Positions 17,077 to 29,163 of a stretch of 64,000 bases of DNA are shown here, in pieces. A program made the translations under genes and the position numbers. A model generated the notes under the pieces. The model was given only the letters and a program-made list of their open reading frames with translations, had not been told where the DNA came from and did not search any database. Origin of the DNA: Echeneis naucrates (Eukaryota > Chordata > Actinopteri > Carangiformes > Echeneidae); NCBI RefSeq assembly GCF_900963305.1, contig NC_042530.1, positions 62,001 to 126,000 on the forward strand, in the 5' to 3' direction. Each line of letters opens with the position of its first letter. Positions within the stretch are counted from its first letter, which is position 1.

Positions 17077-17921
17077 CATCTGGACCACATCATCGACTTC
17101 TGGTCGACATCGCTGTATTAATATTTTCACTGATTTATTTTTAGTTTTCTGTATGGATGAACAATTGTTAAAGGAGCAGTCAATATGTTAGTCCAGATGA
17201 CAGGATTAATCTTGCTGGTCCCTTTAACATAAACTGATAAGTTCATCAGGTGAGAGTTCGATATGGCCACCACTCTGCAGCCTCATATGAACCAGATTGG
17301 ACAGGAAGTGGCCTGTTCAGTTCAGTGAGCAGACTGCTGTGTTTAAAACATATGTTAACCATTATCACTAAACCACAGGAGCCTGGAGTGGACAAATGAA
17401 CTCACAGGCTCTGGCCCTCTGACAGGACCAAGAGCAGGACCAGGATTCAAACCTGTCCTGAACCCTCAGCACTCTGATCAGAATGCTGTGAGCGTCAGTG
17501 TCCGTGCTGACCAGCAGGGGGAGACAGAACAGCATCAGGAGATGTTTGTTTTTAATGTCAGCTTGTTTTTACATCAACAAACACGTTTATTAAAAACACA
17601 AACACTGGTTGATCCTCTGCTTCACCATCAATAATCAATCTATAGAAAATACAGTGCAAAAAAATTATATTTAATGTCCATTCAGCCTGTTGAATAAGAA
17701 ATGATGGTCTTCATCAGCTGTGATGTGACCGACCCACAGGGATGTTGTCGCATCACAGGAAGTGATGCAAGACAGATGTTATAACAGACAGGAGGAATCT
17801 GTGGGATAGTTTGTTGAGAGGTGAGGCAGTTGGTAAGGCACATTGTGAGTTGTGACCAGGTTTGTGTTGGGGCGGTGAGACAGGAGAGGTCAGAGAGCAA
17901 GATGGGTATTGGCACTGTCTG
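17077..17921. other. Convergent 3' region zbtb14/arhgap28
   Basis: The two genes end tail to tail 845 bases apart. Near the middle the string TTTATTAAA (17586-17594) holds AATAAA for the minus strand (17591-17586), usable by arhgap28, and ATTAAA for the plus strand (17589-17594), usable by zbtb14. No other gene is visible. Confidence 0.55.
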
Positions 17922-20900
17922 TCAGGGTTTGATCAGCCAGTCACAGTGAGGATTCACTCTGTAAACATCCAATAGGACACAGTCTGGATGGAGACGCCGC
18001 TCACCTGAAACTCAGACAGACAGACAGACAGGCAAGTTTAGTCATGTGTTGCCATACCTGTGAACAATGTGATGATGTCATCATCCAACTCACAGATGTT
18101 TCCTCCCACTTCATACAGACACTGCACAGGACTGAGGTAGAGACAGAGAGGCAGAGAGAGTGAGACAAGAGTGTGATGTATGTATGTCAGCCTGTGTGCA
18201 TTTGTGCATGCGCTTTACCTGTTCTCAAACTCAAAGCGGGCAGTGATGTCTTTGGCTCTTGTATGTCTGTCAAGCTGTATCGCCATTGAAACCTTGGTGT
18301 GTAGAGGGGCACAAACCCTGATCACACCTTCACACAGATCTGTGATCTACACACAAAGACAGGTGTGATATCACAGACACAATAGAACAGTCCCGGTTCT
18401 GGTCTGGCGTTGTTCTGATGTGGGTCTCACCTGGTTTCTGTCGCTCCTCCTCCTCAGCAGTAGTTTCTTCGTCCTGGAAAGACCAGACTGTTTCTGATTA
18501 GAAGCCTGGTTCATCTGCCTTACCTGAGACAACAGGAAGCTTGGTACCTGGCACAGAAAACAGGACGTGAAGTACCATTTGGCTACCATGGAAATTACTA
18601 GAGTGACCAGGCCCATGCAGGTGTGTTGCAGACTCACAATCCACAGCAGGTCCTGGTGTGTGATCATCAGTTGGACCAGTTGAGCTCCACCCACTGCCTC
18701 CTTGATCTCCTCCTGTTGCTTGGCGACAGACTGCTTGTGACCACGGTGACGGCAGGAGAACAGGTTGGGTGCCATCACCATGGAGACGTTCCACAGGGAC
18801 ATCCGGTTCTGGTCCTGACAAGAGACCACCTTACGTAGGAAAACGAGCAGGGCCTGTAACCATGGAAACAGATACAGGTTTCTCAGTTTACTTGTAGGTT
18901 CGACTGATGATGAGGCCCGACTCACTGAGTGTGTGTGTTTTGCTTCTCTGATTTTATGTGTGTTGTTACTTTGAGGTCGTCTGTAATGTTAGTCTGAATG
19001 TCTGTACATTGTGTTAGTGTGTGTGTATGTTGTTACTCTGAGTGTGTCTCTGTTGACTTCAGGGAGCAACAGCATCAGCAGCTGCAGAGCCTGAACCTGA
19101 TGGACCACAGAGGAAACACCTGCAGAGACAAACATCACAGGTTCAGCACTGCTTCAGTATGAAGGGGCGGGGCCTAAGGCTGTGTGTGTTTGTGTGTTTA
19201 TATACCCAACAAAGAGTGGAAGGTTGGTAGGTGTGTGTGTGTCAGCAGAGGTGTCGGCAGCTCCCTGATGAAAAGCTTCAGTAAACCTGCAACGTCCACC
19301 TGTCTCACTGCTGACCAGTCCAAGTCTCCACACCTGTCTAACTCTCTACGCAGATACTGCAGACGGAAAGGTGTAACAGATGGTGATGTTCAGATGGACG
19401 GAAAGATCCACTGTCATCCACTCACATTAAATGAACAGTGTTACCTTCAGTCGAGCAGCTGATCCTGAGACTCGAAGTATCCCTTCAGTCTGCAGGCCGG
19501 TCTGCTCTAAAATACACAACAACTGCACACAGACACATGCATTAATGTTTCATTTGTTGACTGTGAGGGACAATTCCACAGGAAGAGCTGCACGGTCATG
19601 GTCCCCTCCAGGTAAATCCTGAGGCTGTTTTCCCCAATGATGAGGTCAAGTTCCTCTGCAGAACAGTAGAACTTGTCAGACAACAGCGGCGGATCATGTG
19701 ATTTAAGTTAAAGTGGGACACATTTATCTTCATGCTAACTGCTAACCACCAGGAATGTTCAACTGTTAACGTGTTAGCTCAGCAGAAAGCTAGTTGTCTG
19801 CTGATAGAGCACTGGCCTACAGAAGGACACACAGAAAGATTCTTCACCTTCTGGAAGACAACAGGAACTTTGACTCCAGGAAAGCTTCTCCTGTCGTTCT
19901 CCAGCAGCGAACATAGAGGGACCCCGAACACACCGCCATCTGGGGGTAGATCGCAAAATATATGGTTATAAAAGGTTTTAAAAAAAAAAAAACAAATTCT
20001 TGTGGAAATGACAAAATCGATATGCTTTAAGTCAAAATGAAGCACACCACGTGTCCTGCACCGCTGGGGACGAGTACGTTTGGTTTGGACACCCAGAGTG
20101 AGCAGGAAGGTGGAGAGCTCGATGTGAGAGATGAAGCCAAGCTGGGTGAGGTCATGTGATGACAGGTCATCTGTCCAGGTGAGTCCATGAGAGGGAGAGA
20201 CAGGTACGAACTACACACACAGGGAGGCAGTGAAAGATATAAAATTTCTTTAAAATTAGTCCAGCCAGACCTGAACCTGAACCACATCAGCTGGTTCTGT
20301 GTGTTCACTCTGATGATGTCCCCTCAGGATGAAGCTCCAGAGAGAAACACAACTTTAGATTTTAAGTTTCCTTCACTTTCACAATGATACGGTTATATCC
20401 TGCTGAACCAGAAGCTGATTCAGCTGTTTAACTACATGGAAAAAAATACAGGCTGAAAACTTAAAGGTCAACCAAATAGCAACATTGTGGTTTACATTAC
20501 CAAAGCATGATTCTCACTCACAGGAAGTACAAAAATAAGACTCACCGGTTTATCACTGCTGTGATCATGGAAACGAAGACAGTCCCAACAAGCCCTTCCC
20601 CATCTGTGCTCGGTCACGCTCTCTGAATATGGAGTGTCCCGCAGAATCCAATCAGCTCTCCTCGACTGGTTTACACATGGCATTTGGGTGTGAGGAGGGG
20701 AGGGGGGAAGAAAGTCTGTGGGGGATGATGGATGTTCAAGATCCTCCAGCAGAAATCTGTTGAGAGTTGGTCGAACTGAAACAGAAGAATGGACAAAAAG
20801 GAGTGGAACCTCCCGAAACCCAAGACCCTTCAAAAAAGTTGAGCAGACAGACAAGTGACCTCTGTGAGAGCTGCGGCGGATGGTTTTGGTTGTGATGTGG

Positions 20901-21911
20901 TATCGGCTGGGAAGAGCCTCAGGGTGGTTGGAGGAAGGGGAGGAGCATCTGTCAGTTGAGTCAATGTTAGGCTGAAATAGGAGGACAGTCATGAATCCAC
21001 TGTTCTACAACTAAGAGGTCAGAGTTTAAATGAAACCTGGGAGTTTCAGGCGATGACAAAGGAGATGTCCCACCATTAGCTGTGAGACAGTGTCTAAACC
21101 TGCTGCTCATTTACCTCCTGTTGTGTTTGTGTCTGCCTGTGATTCTCTGGTCCCCCAGGTTCTCCAGGTTCTCCAGGTTCTCCAGGTCCCTCCCTCAGGC
21201 CACAGACCTGCAGGTGAACTGCTAACTGTCACATCTATTGACTAAAATGTGAGCATGATGGTTGTGTCTCTGTGTGTGTTGGACAGGTGACCTCTTCAGG
21301 TAAGACCCTGTCCCCACCCAGTGTCAGCTGGGATTGGCTCCACCTTCCCCCCCCCCACAACCATGACAGAGAAGCGGTTTAGCTCATGGATGGATGTTGT
21401 GTATATTTTTGTGTGTGTTTGTGTATAGGTGAGTCACACCTGAGTGAAGACATCACGGACGTCTCTGATTGGCTGTCTGTTTCTTTTCTTCAGTGTCTCG
21501 TTGTAGTTGTCCAGCCTCCTCTTCACTGTGGCAACTTGTTGCTGTGTTAATGTGGATAGTAGTACCTCAGCTGGTGGTGGCACCTCCTTCTCCTCTGAGG
21601 CCATTACCAGAGAGGATAGCCCTGACTCTTTCAGCCACTCCTCCTCCAGTTCCACCTCTGCAGGTGAACAAAAATAGGTAGAAACAGAGAGGGGACCGCT
21701 CGCTCTACTACTGGTTTGACTTACCATCCATACTCTTCCTCTCGTCGTCTTCCTCATCCTCATCATCTCCCTCCCTCTCCTCCTCGATGCTTTGTACTTC
21801 CCTCCAGTAGGTTTCCATGGCAAAATGGCGAGGGTCAGAGGTCACTGTGCTGGGAGTTGGAGGGGTGGGAGAGGGGCTGGGTGGAGTGTTGGTCGGTGGA
21901 GACGAGAACAT
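17922..21911 (-). CDS. arhgap28: Rho GTPase-activating protein 28
   Basis: Fourteen coding exons, 631 aa, in gene order: 21911-21725, 21657-21440, 20971-20860, 20775-20546, 20210-20048, 19939-19848, 19522-19445, 19356-19206, 19119-19037, 18853-18638, 18547-18431, 18346-18219, 18131-18094, 18004-17922. It speeds GTP hydrolysis by Rho and so lowers actin stress-fibre formation. The N-terminus has YWREVQSIEEE and RQPIRDVRDVF, as in human. The RhoGAP domain begins at GVFGVPLCSLL, with the arginine-finger loop EGILRVSGSA and helices IRELPTPLL and NRMSLWNVSMVMAPNLF. The tail (GVIRV, KVSMAIQL, VNPHCDWLIKP) matches ARHGAP28. The exon 13 donor was set at 18094 because it rebuilds the human-like GGNICERRLHPD. 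Shorter than human (about 729 aa), mainly in the linker before the RhoGAP domain. The ATG at 21911 is the first in frame; a later one begins METYWREV. Confidence 0.93.
21125..21395 (+). mobile_element. Retroposon tail fragment, fish SINE/LINE type (copy 1, arhgap28 intron 2)
   Basis: Shares with two other places in the window the pattern of GGTTCTCCAGGT blocks, a TGAACTGCTAACTGTC-like piece, then CAGCTGGGATTGGCTCCACC and an end in ATGGATGG. This is the common teleost 3' tail of L2-like LINE/SINE elements. The GGTTCTCCA block is tandemly repeated at about 21158-21187. Borders approximate. Confidence 0.6.
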
Positions 21912-22428
21912 CCTCTATAGACAGATACATGAATCCTGAAAGCCAATCAAAGATGTGTTATGGAGATGGCATTTGTTCACAGACACAACCACAATGCAAT
22001 CACTGTCTGTGACCTCACCTCACAGCTACATCTACAACCTCATTAAAAAAGGAAGTTGTTTAAACCATCTCAGGTGTCAGATTGAAGTGAATCTGTTGGT
22101 CAAAGTCCATCTAACTTTTGTGCAGACTCACATAAAACATTGATGGTGTGAGGACTTTGCCTCTTCCATTGTATAGATCTGTGTGTTTGTGTGTGGGCCT
22201 AATGCTTTTGGTTCTCAGGGGAAGACAGAGTGCACAGGCTAATGCTAGCTGCTGCCATGTGTCCATTAGGAGGAAATGGATGCTGTTGTCAGGGATAAAT
22301 GTTTTCACTCAGATCCTCAGACGGTAATCTGACCTGGTTATTCCTTGACGTTAAATCATCTGAAAAACACACAGACTTCTTCACGATCAGCTCTAAATTC
22401 AGTTCAGATACAGTTTTGTGACGACATC

Positions 22429-22455
22429 TAACCCTAACCCTAACCCTAACCCTAC
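22429..22455 (+). repeat. Interstitial telomere-like (CCCTAA)n
   Basis: About four tandem CTAACC/CCCTAA units. Two-unit versions also occur near 4172-4188 in sycp2l intron 3 and near 38488-38501 in piezo2. Confidence 0.85.
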
Positions 22456-23165
22456 TGCTAATACTTAATAATACTACCGTTAACACTGCAAATGCTGCTT
22501 CTAATGCTACTGTTATTATTGCTATTACTTATACTATCACCAGTCTTGATCTGTTACTGGAACTGGTTAATCTGGTCCACATTTGTTCTTGAGCTGTTCC
22601 TTGGTGTTCATCCAAACCAGATTTGGGTTTCAGAAGCTACGGTGTCAGCTTGTTAGCCAGTCCTTACAGTTGACAGGTCCAGTCCAGTGGTTCAGACTAG
22701 CTTGACCCATAGGCCAGAATTTCAGGTTGTGATGTGGTTCAAATTCAGCTTTGAAAGGAAGCTTCTCTGTGGCTCAGATTTAATCTGTTGAAATCAGGTC
22801 CACATCCATTAAACACAGCAGGTAATGAATTTGTTTCTGATAAGACATAACTCCCCACCCTTCCTCTTCCCCATTGGGAGTATCAGTACCATTAACAACT
22901 CATCAATATGTTATCAATCGGTGTTTGATCAGTCGATCAGTGATCAATCAAGACATAAAGACAAGAAACAGACTCACCCGTCTTCAGCGTGTCTTCTGAT
23001 CCTGAGCCTCTCTGAGTGGAGATTTAGAGAGGAGGGAGGGGGAGGAGTCGGGACAGACTGGGGGGATTGTCTCCACTTTAGAGCAGCAGCTAGACATCAG
23101 CACACACTGGGAATCAAGACAAATCAATGCAAAGAGCACTGATGTTATTGGCCTAGCTTAGCACA

Positions 23166-23650
23166 AAGACTGAGATGATAATGATGGTGATGATGAGGAG
23201 GAGGAGGAGGAGGAGCATGATGGTGGTGATGGTGATGAGGAGGAGGAGGAGGAGCATGATGGTGGTGATGAGAAGGAGGAGGATGATGGTGGTGATGGTG
23301 ATGAGGAGGAGGAGGATGATGGTGGTGGTGATGGTGATGAGGAGGAGGAGGAGGAGGAGGATGATGATGGTGGTGATGAGAAGGAGGAGGAGGATGATGG
23401 TGGTGATGGTGATGAGGAGGAGGAGGATGATGGTGGTGGTGATGGTGATGAGGAGGAGGAGGATGATGGTGGTGGTGATGGTGATGAGGAGGAGGAGGAG
23501 GAGGAGGATGATGATGGTGGTGATGAGAAGGAGGAGGAGGATGATGGTGGTGGTGATGGTGATGAGGAGGAGGAGGAGGAGGATGATGGTGGTGATGGTG
23601 ATGATGACGAGGAGGAGGATGATGGTGGTGATGGTGATGATGACGAAGAT
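23166..23650. repeat. GAT/GGT/GAG trinucleotide-based minisatellite
   Basis: Higher-order tandem array of GATGATGGTGGTGATG followed by (GAG)n blocks, unit length varying from about 30 to 70 bases. All frames stay open over long runs on both strands because of composition, so the 170-residue open frames are not genes. The plus strand is almost pure purine plus T, with no C over most of its length. Confidence 0.95.
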
Positions 23651-23929
23651 CACTGACAGGGACACTGGTAGTTTATGCGCCTCCTGCTGGTGAAGTGTTG
23701 GTGTGAAACAGAAGATGGAGCTGAGGTCAAATCTTTATTTTTGTTTTCTTTTGTTTTCTAAATTAATTTATCTCTTTGGTTTAGAAAAGGTGGAAGTTCA
23801 GCAGAGTCTCACGATTTTAATGGAAGGCATCGTACTTGCTGTAAAGAAACTTTATTTACCACAGCGGTTTATGCTTTCACATGTTTATTTATCGCTTAAA
23901 TTTACACCCCACCCCTCCGTCTTTTGGAG

Positions 23930-24180
23930 ACGCATGCGCAGTGACCTCTCCGTATTTCCGTGGTGGAGCTGTCAGCGGTCTGAGGTGGGACACCAGACTC
24001 GGTAAGTTTCTGTCTAAAGCCACCGGACCAGAGCCGGATACTCCCGGTTCCCTCTATCGGGACCCCCGGGTCCCCTCAGCGGCTGTGCGCAGCAGCTGCG
24101 GCCGCTCGCAGGAGCCCAGAGCCCGGTGGAGAGAACCGAGGAGCACCGGCGGGTCTGAGCTGTTTATTTCCTGATTTATC
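23930..24180 (+). promoter_or_regulatory. CpG island, probable l3mbtl4 promoter
   Basis: GC- and CpG-rich stretch with an NRF1-like palindrome (CGCATGCGCA, 23931-23940) at its left edge, about 1 kb before the l3mbtl4 start codon. It may serve both l3mbtl4 and the divergent arhgap28. Confidence 0.6.
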
Positions 24181-24364
24181 CTGCGTCAATTAACACAGCT
24201 AACGTCAGCGCACTTCCGCTCACTGCTTCACAATAAGAGCCTGACCACGAGCCACTCACTGGGAGCGTGTACAGGTTTAGTCTGAGGAGGTTCAGCAGAC
24301 ATTCACAGTTTATGGATGAAGGTTAATTATAGTTAGTGGAGGTCACTGAAACATTGAAATTGTG

Positions 24365-24645
24365 GTTCAAGTTAGGTTCTGAGTTCGATTCCCTGTGTGG
24401 AGTTTGAATGTTCTCCATTTGCCTGCATGGTTCCCTCCAGGTAGTCCGGTTTTCTGAATGTGAGTGTGAATGGCTGTACATTTTGTGTGTATCGTTTTGT
24501 TGTCTCTACATGGATTCCGTACTGTAATAGACTGGCAGCCTGTCCCGGGGGAACACCGCCCTCACCCGGAGCATTAGCTGGGATTGACTCCAGCACTCTT
24601 TGTGACTCTGATGGGACTTCCTTCTCTGTACTGCTTTGACCCCGA
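24365..24645 (+). mobile_element. Retroposon tail fragment, fish SINE/LINE type (copy 2)
   Basis: Carries the hallmark order GTTCGATTCCCTGTGTGGAG, TGAATGTGAGTGTGAATGG, AGACTGGCAGCCTGTCC and AGCTGGGATTGACTCCAGC known from teleost SINE/L2 tails. It lies between the CpG island and exon 1 of l3mbtl4. Borders approximate. Confidence 0.6.
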
Positions 24646-25020
24646 TCCTTTTACAGCTATATAATTCAATCCTGCAGCTCAGACAGCCGCTGCTGGAAGA
24701 CTTTAACTTTGAAAGTAGACTCGTGTGGACTTCCTGTGTGCTCGTCTTTGTGTTGTGGTGTCGTTTCCTGCCTGATGAAAATGCTCAAGAGTTTATTTTA
24801 TTAGTTTGATAACTCAGGTAGTCGTTTATTTTTGGACTGATCAGCGGTGATCGAGTTTGTATTGATCCGTATTAGTAGTTGTTGCCGTGATCAAAACACA
24901 GCTTCAAATTCATCTGTTACTACAGGACAAAATAACAGCTCCCATCAGAGCTTTGTTTACTTTCACTTATTCACGTTTGTTTTCATTTCCTGTCTGAGCA
25001 GAAAAACGTCAAGAAGGAGG

Positions 25021-25370
25021 ATGAAGAACAAAGTCAGCAGCACACAAGGTAACACACAGACACGCACACACACACAGACACAGACCTCCTGAGCTGTTTT
25101 CTCTTCTTTACCTCTGATGTCATTTTAATGTCATTGTGATGACATCACCTGAACAGAAATACAGGCAAAAGGGATTCAGACCTGAACTGAGTCACTGTGA
25201 ATGACTGTAGGGTTCGTAACCACGCTGTGTGTGTGTTCAGGGAGCAGGTCCTGGTCCTGGCAGCAATACCTGAACCAACAAAAGGCTGAAGCTGCTCCAA
25301 CAACACTGTTCACACAGGTAACAGTCTCTCTCTCTGAGCTATCTCTGTCCAACCCGTCTCTCTTTCTCTG

Positions 25371-25428
<58 letters not shown>

Positions 25429-28400
25429 GACCTGTCTCTGTCTGACCCGTCTCTCTCTCAGTCCCAATCCTTTCCCAGTAGGAGACATGGTTTTAAAGTT
25501 GGGATGAAGCTGGAGGGTGTGGACCCCCTTCACCCATCCATGTTCTGTGTGCTGACAGTCGCTGAGGTAATGACGCGCGCACAAGCACACAAAAACACAC
25601 AAACACCTGGAATGCCGGTCAGGTGACTCACCTGTCTCTCTGCCAGGTGATTGGATATCGGCTGCGTCTCCATATTGATGGATACTCTGAATGCTATGAT
25701 TTCTGGGTAAATGCTGACTCTGCAGACATCAGACCACCCGGCTGGTGTCGAGACCACAAGCTCAAGCTCGACCCGCCTAAAGGTGAGTGCAAGACCCGCC
25801 CACTACCAGGTAACCCCATCACCCAGTTGACATCACTCCACCTGTCTTTCTTCACAGGTTACAGTGAGACAGAGTTTGACTGGCAGCTCTACCTTCAATC
25901 CACAGAGTCTCAGGCCGCACCCCCAACCCTGTTCACCTGTCACACTGCTGTCAGTATACACCTGTCTGTCTGTCACATGGACACTGCTGTCAGTATACAC
26001 CTGTCTGTCTCTCATCTGTCTGTGTCTCACCTGTCTGTGTGCCAGGACTGTGGGTTCAATGTGGGGATGAAGTTGGAGGCTGTCGACAGAAAGAATCCTG
26101 GACTCGTCTGCGTTGCCTCAGTTTCCAACGTCATCGACAATCGTTTCCTGGTTCACTTCGACAACTGGGATGACACATATGACTACTGGTGAGTCCGACA
26201 GGTGAACAGACAGACAGGTAACTGCGCTCCAGTGTGTGTCGGTCTTGTTGATCTGTGGTGTTCATCAGGTGTGACAGCAGCAGCCCCTACATTCATCCTG
26301 TCGGCTGGTGTGAAGAGCAGGGACGACCTCTGACCGCCCCCCAGGGTACTACACTGTATTTCACTGTACTACAGTAATATATTGTAGTTCTAGTTATTAT
26401 ACTACACAGTTACTGCACACAGTATCTCAGCTGTAGTACTCAACTTTGAGAACCTTGTTTTGCAGGTTTTCCAAACCCGGAAAACTTCCTGTGGGAAGAA
26501 TATCTTCAGGCTACTGGTTCCATTGCTGCTCCCAGTTCAGCCTTTACACTGGTGAGGAAACCAGGAGGTAGATGAGGAGCTACTGTAGGGCAGTAAAAGA
26601 GGACAACTCTCGTGTCCAATCAGAAGGCTGGGTATAATGATTGACTGTTGCTTCCATTCAATCAGAGAGCTCCACACGGATTCCAGGTCAACCACAAGCT
26701 GGAGGCCGTCGACAGGAGGAACCCCATGTTGATCCGCGTCGCCACAGTAACAGATACCGAAGACTACAGGGTCAAGGTTCTGTCTACCTGTCTTGTCCAC
26801 ATGTCTATGTGTCTATCAGCCTACGTGTGTGTGTGATGTCATAAAGGTGTCTACCTACAGGTTCATTATGACGGCTGGCCGCAGCAGTTCGATGTCTGGT
26901 GTGACAGTGACCTCTGTGATCTTCATCCTGTCGGCTGGTGTCAACGCACAGGACACCCACTGGAACCTCCCCCAGGTCAGACAGACAGTCAGACAGACAG
27001 GTCAGAGACAGACACGCTATAGACAGACAGGTCAGAGAGATAGACAGATATACTGTTGAATTTTTCTTGATTATCTTAACATTGTTTTTCATGTGTGACA
27101 CAGGCTCCTCCCCCCTGTCCTCTCCCTCTCAGGGGGTGTGTCCCACTCCAGGTTGCAGAGGAGTTGGACACATCAAAGGAGCCAAGTACACTGGACACCA
27201 CAGGTACAGACACCTGTCCCACACACCTGCACGATATGCTGAAAGCTGTTTTGGATTCTCCTGAGTGAAGTTCCTGCTGAGTCACAGCTCACTCCCTCTC
27301 TGTGTGTCACTGTCTCTCACCCAGTGCCTTTGGCTGTCCGTACTCGGACATTAATATGCGTAAGGAGGTGGTGCTCCCTGATAGACTGGGAGGAGAGAGA
27401 GTTGTCACCCTTGTACCTGTTGCTGTGCTGCAGTCAGACAGGTAAATGTTCTTCTTCTCAGGATATTCACCTGTCTGTTAACCTGTCTGTCTCTCACCTG
27501 TCTATCTGTTGAACAGGAGAGGCATCCAGGTGAAGACAGAGCCGACAGACAACAATGTGGTGCTTCCACTGAAGAGAAGGAGACAGACAGAAAGGTGAGA
27601 CAGGCAGACAGTATGTCAATCTCTCAGCTGACAGATTTTCAGAAGAAAGTACAGGAAGTGAGTGGGTGTTTATTGAGAATAAATTATCTCTAGGTGTTAC
27701 ATAAGTGTTTTATATAATGCACACATACAGACATTTTTGTATGTCACTCGTGTGACTGAACTGACAGTAGTGTTGCAAACCAGACCAGATCTTACCAGAC
27801 TGGAGAAAAAGACCTGAATCAGGACCAGAACTTAAGTTTGGATGACATAATTTAGTTCAGACCGTTTCCCACAACTGAGCAATTGTTATGAACACACATA
27901 CACGTGCACGCACACGTATATGGACACACACCCAAAGTCATCTCTGGATTTTATTAGGACATCTTATGCGACATGACTTTCAAAATAAAGGCTGTAATAA
28001 AAGAAAATCACCTCCCTGTCTCTTTTGGCCCCACCCCCAGACTCTCTCAGCCAACCAAATTCCTCCGAGTGAAAGAGGAAGAGGAGGAGCTTCCCCTTTT
28101 GGGACCAGGTATGCTTGGTTACATGCTGGTTTCCATAGAAACAGGTTGATGAAGTCTGTGTGAACACACTAGCAGCAGGTTACCTGCAAGTAACCATGGC
28201 AACAGCACAAACTTGGGGAACCTAGGGTTAAAACACCTCCCCCCTCAGTGCATTTCCATGGAAACAGCCAGCTCATCTACCTACTGTTTCCATGGAAACA
28301 ACTCACCATAGTAACAGCTCTGTCCATTGTACTCTATAGATTTTGTCCTATGCAGATTCTCATTGTTTCCTGAACAGGTGAACAGTGAGACAGGTGCCTG

Positions 28401-29163
28401 TCTCACTGTTCACCTGGTCCAAAACCCACAAGACTGCAGAGTCCACAGAGTCCTCTGTACATCTGACCTGTCTGTCTCTCTGGCAGCAGCAGAGTCCAGT
28501 CTGCAGGCCGCCCTCCACCAGTCTGTCTTTCTGTCTGCTATGTCGGCGCAGCCCGGTCGTGACCTGTCGCTCTGCTGGGAGCAACATCGTAAACTGCTGC
28601 CGGGGGTTGCAGGAGTCCACTCTGAGGCTGTCCAACACTGGAGTGTCCAACAGGTCAGTATGATGGGACAGAAAGAGAGAAACTGGTCAGGTTTGCCATC
28701 TGAACTCTGTGTCTGTTGGCAGGAAGGTCTTGTAAATGTCTCTCTGTCCTGTCTTTTTTTTTTTTACCTGTCTGCCTCTCTGCAGGTGTCAGACTTTGTG
28801 GAATCCATCCCTGGGTGTGAGGAACAGGCCAAACAATTCAGGGATGAGGTGAGATGATCAATCAGCTGTTGTAGATTTGATGACATTGAAATGACTGCAA
28901 TCTGATTGCTTCTTCCCACTACGTTTTAGCAAATCGATGGACGGGCCTTTCTCCTTCTCACCCAACAGGACATCGTAAGAATTATGTCAATAAAACTTGG
29001 TCCCGCCCTCAAAATTTATAATTCCATCCTGATGTTCAAACATGGTGAGGACAGGAGCCAATCACATGATGAGGAAAGGAGCCAATCACACGACAAGGAC
29101 AGGAGCCAATCACACGATGAGGACAGGGTCCAAACACACACAACTGATGCCTGCAGCTCATGA
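25021..29163 (+). CDS. l3mbtl4: Lethal(3)malignant brain tumor-like protein 4
   Basis: Seventeen coding exons, 598 aa: 25021-25048, 25241-25317, 25462-25566, 25647-25782, 25858-25949, 26046-26188, 26269-26345, 26466-26551, 26666-26776, 26861-26975, 27104-27203, 27325-27441, 27517-27594, 28041-28108, 28487-28653, 28786-28848, 28930-29163. A nuclear Polycomb-type reader of mono- and dimethyl-lysine. Three MBT repeats carry GFKVGMKLEGVDP, NVGMKLEAVDRKNP with the cage strand HFDNWDDTYDYW, and KLEAVDRRNP with HPVGWC. A C2HC finger (CPTPGCRGVGHIKG, HHSAFGCPYSD) is typical of L3MBTL4, followed by a linker with two sumoylation-like sites (VKTE, VKEE) and a SAM domain (SDFVESIPGCEEQ, IMSIKLGPALKIYNSILM). 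The last exon may instead end at a donor at 29044; read through, it gains a tail with an 8-residue tandem repeat. AATAAA at 29965-29970. Confidence 0.92.
25370..25424. repeat. (CT)n microsatellite
   Basis: CT repeat in the second intron of l3mbtl4, close to the acceptor of exon 3, where it prolongs the polypyrimidine tract. Confidence 0.9.

Larger units (their letters stand above)
21912..25020. other. Divergent region arhgap28/l3mbtl4
   Basis: About 3.1 kb between the start codons of two head-to-head genes. It contains a telomere-like CCCTAA run (22429-22455), a GAT/GGT/GAG satellite (23166-23650), a CpG island (23930-24180) and a retroposon tail (24365-24645). Non-coding first exons of both genes should lie here. 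No further coding gene is seen. Confidence 0.6.

Noticed and set aside
19560-19667. Possible extra arhgap28 exon (minus strand, after a CTGCAG acceptor)
   Set aside because: Exons 6 and 7 join directly in phase and match the family without it. In the phase left by exon 6 this piece soon meets a stop. A rare poison exon is not excluded.
23153-23693. 170-codon open frames on both strands
   Set aside because: Translation of the GAT/GGT/GAG satellite; low complexity and no splice or start context.
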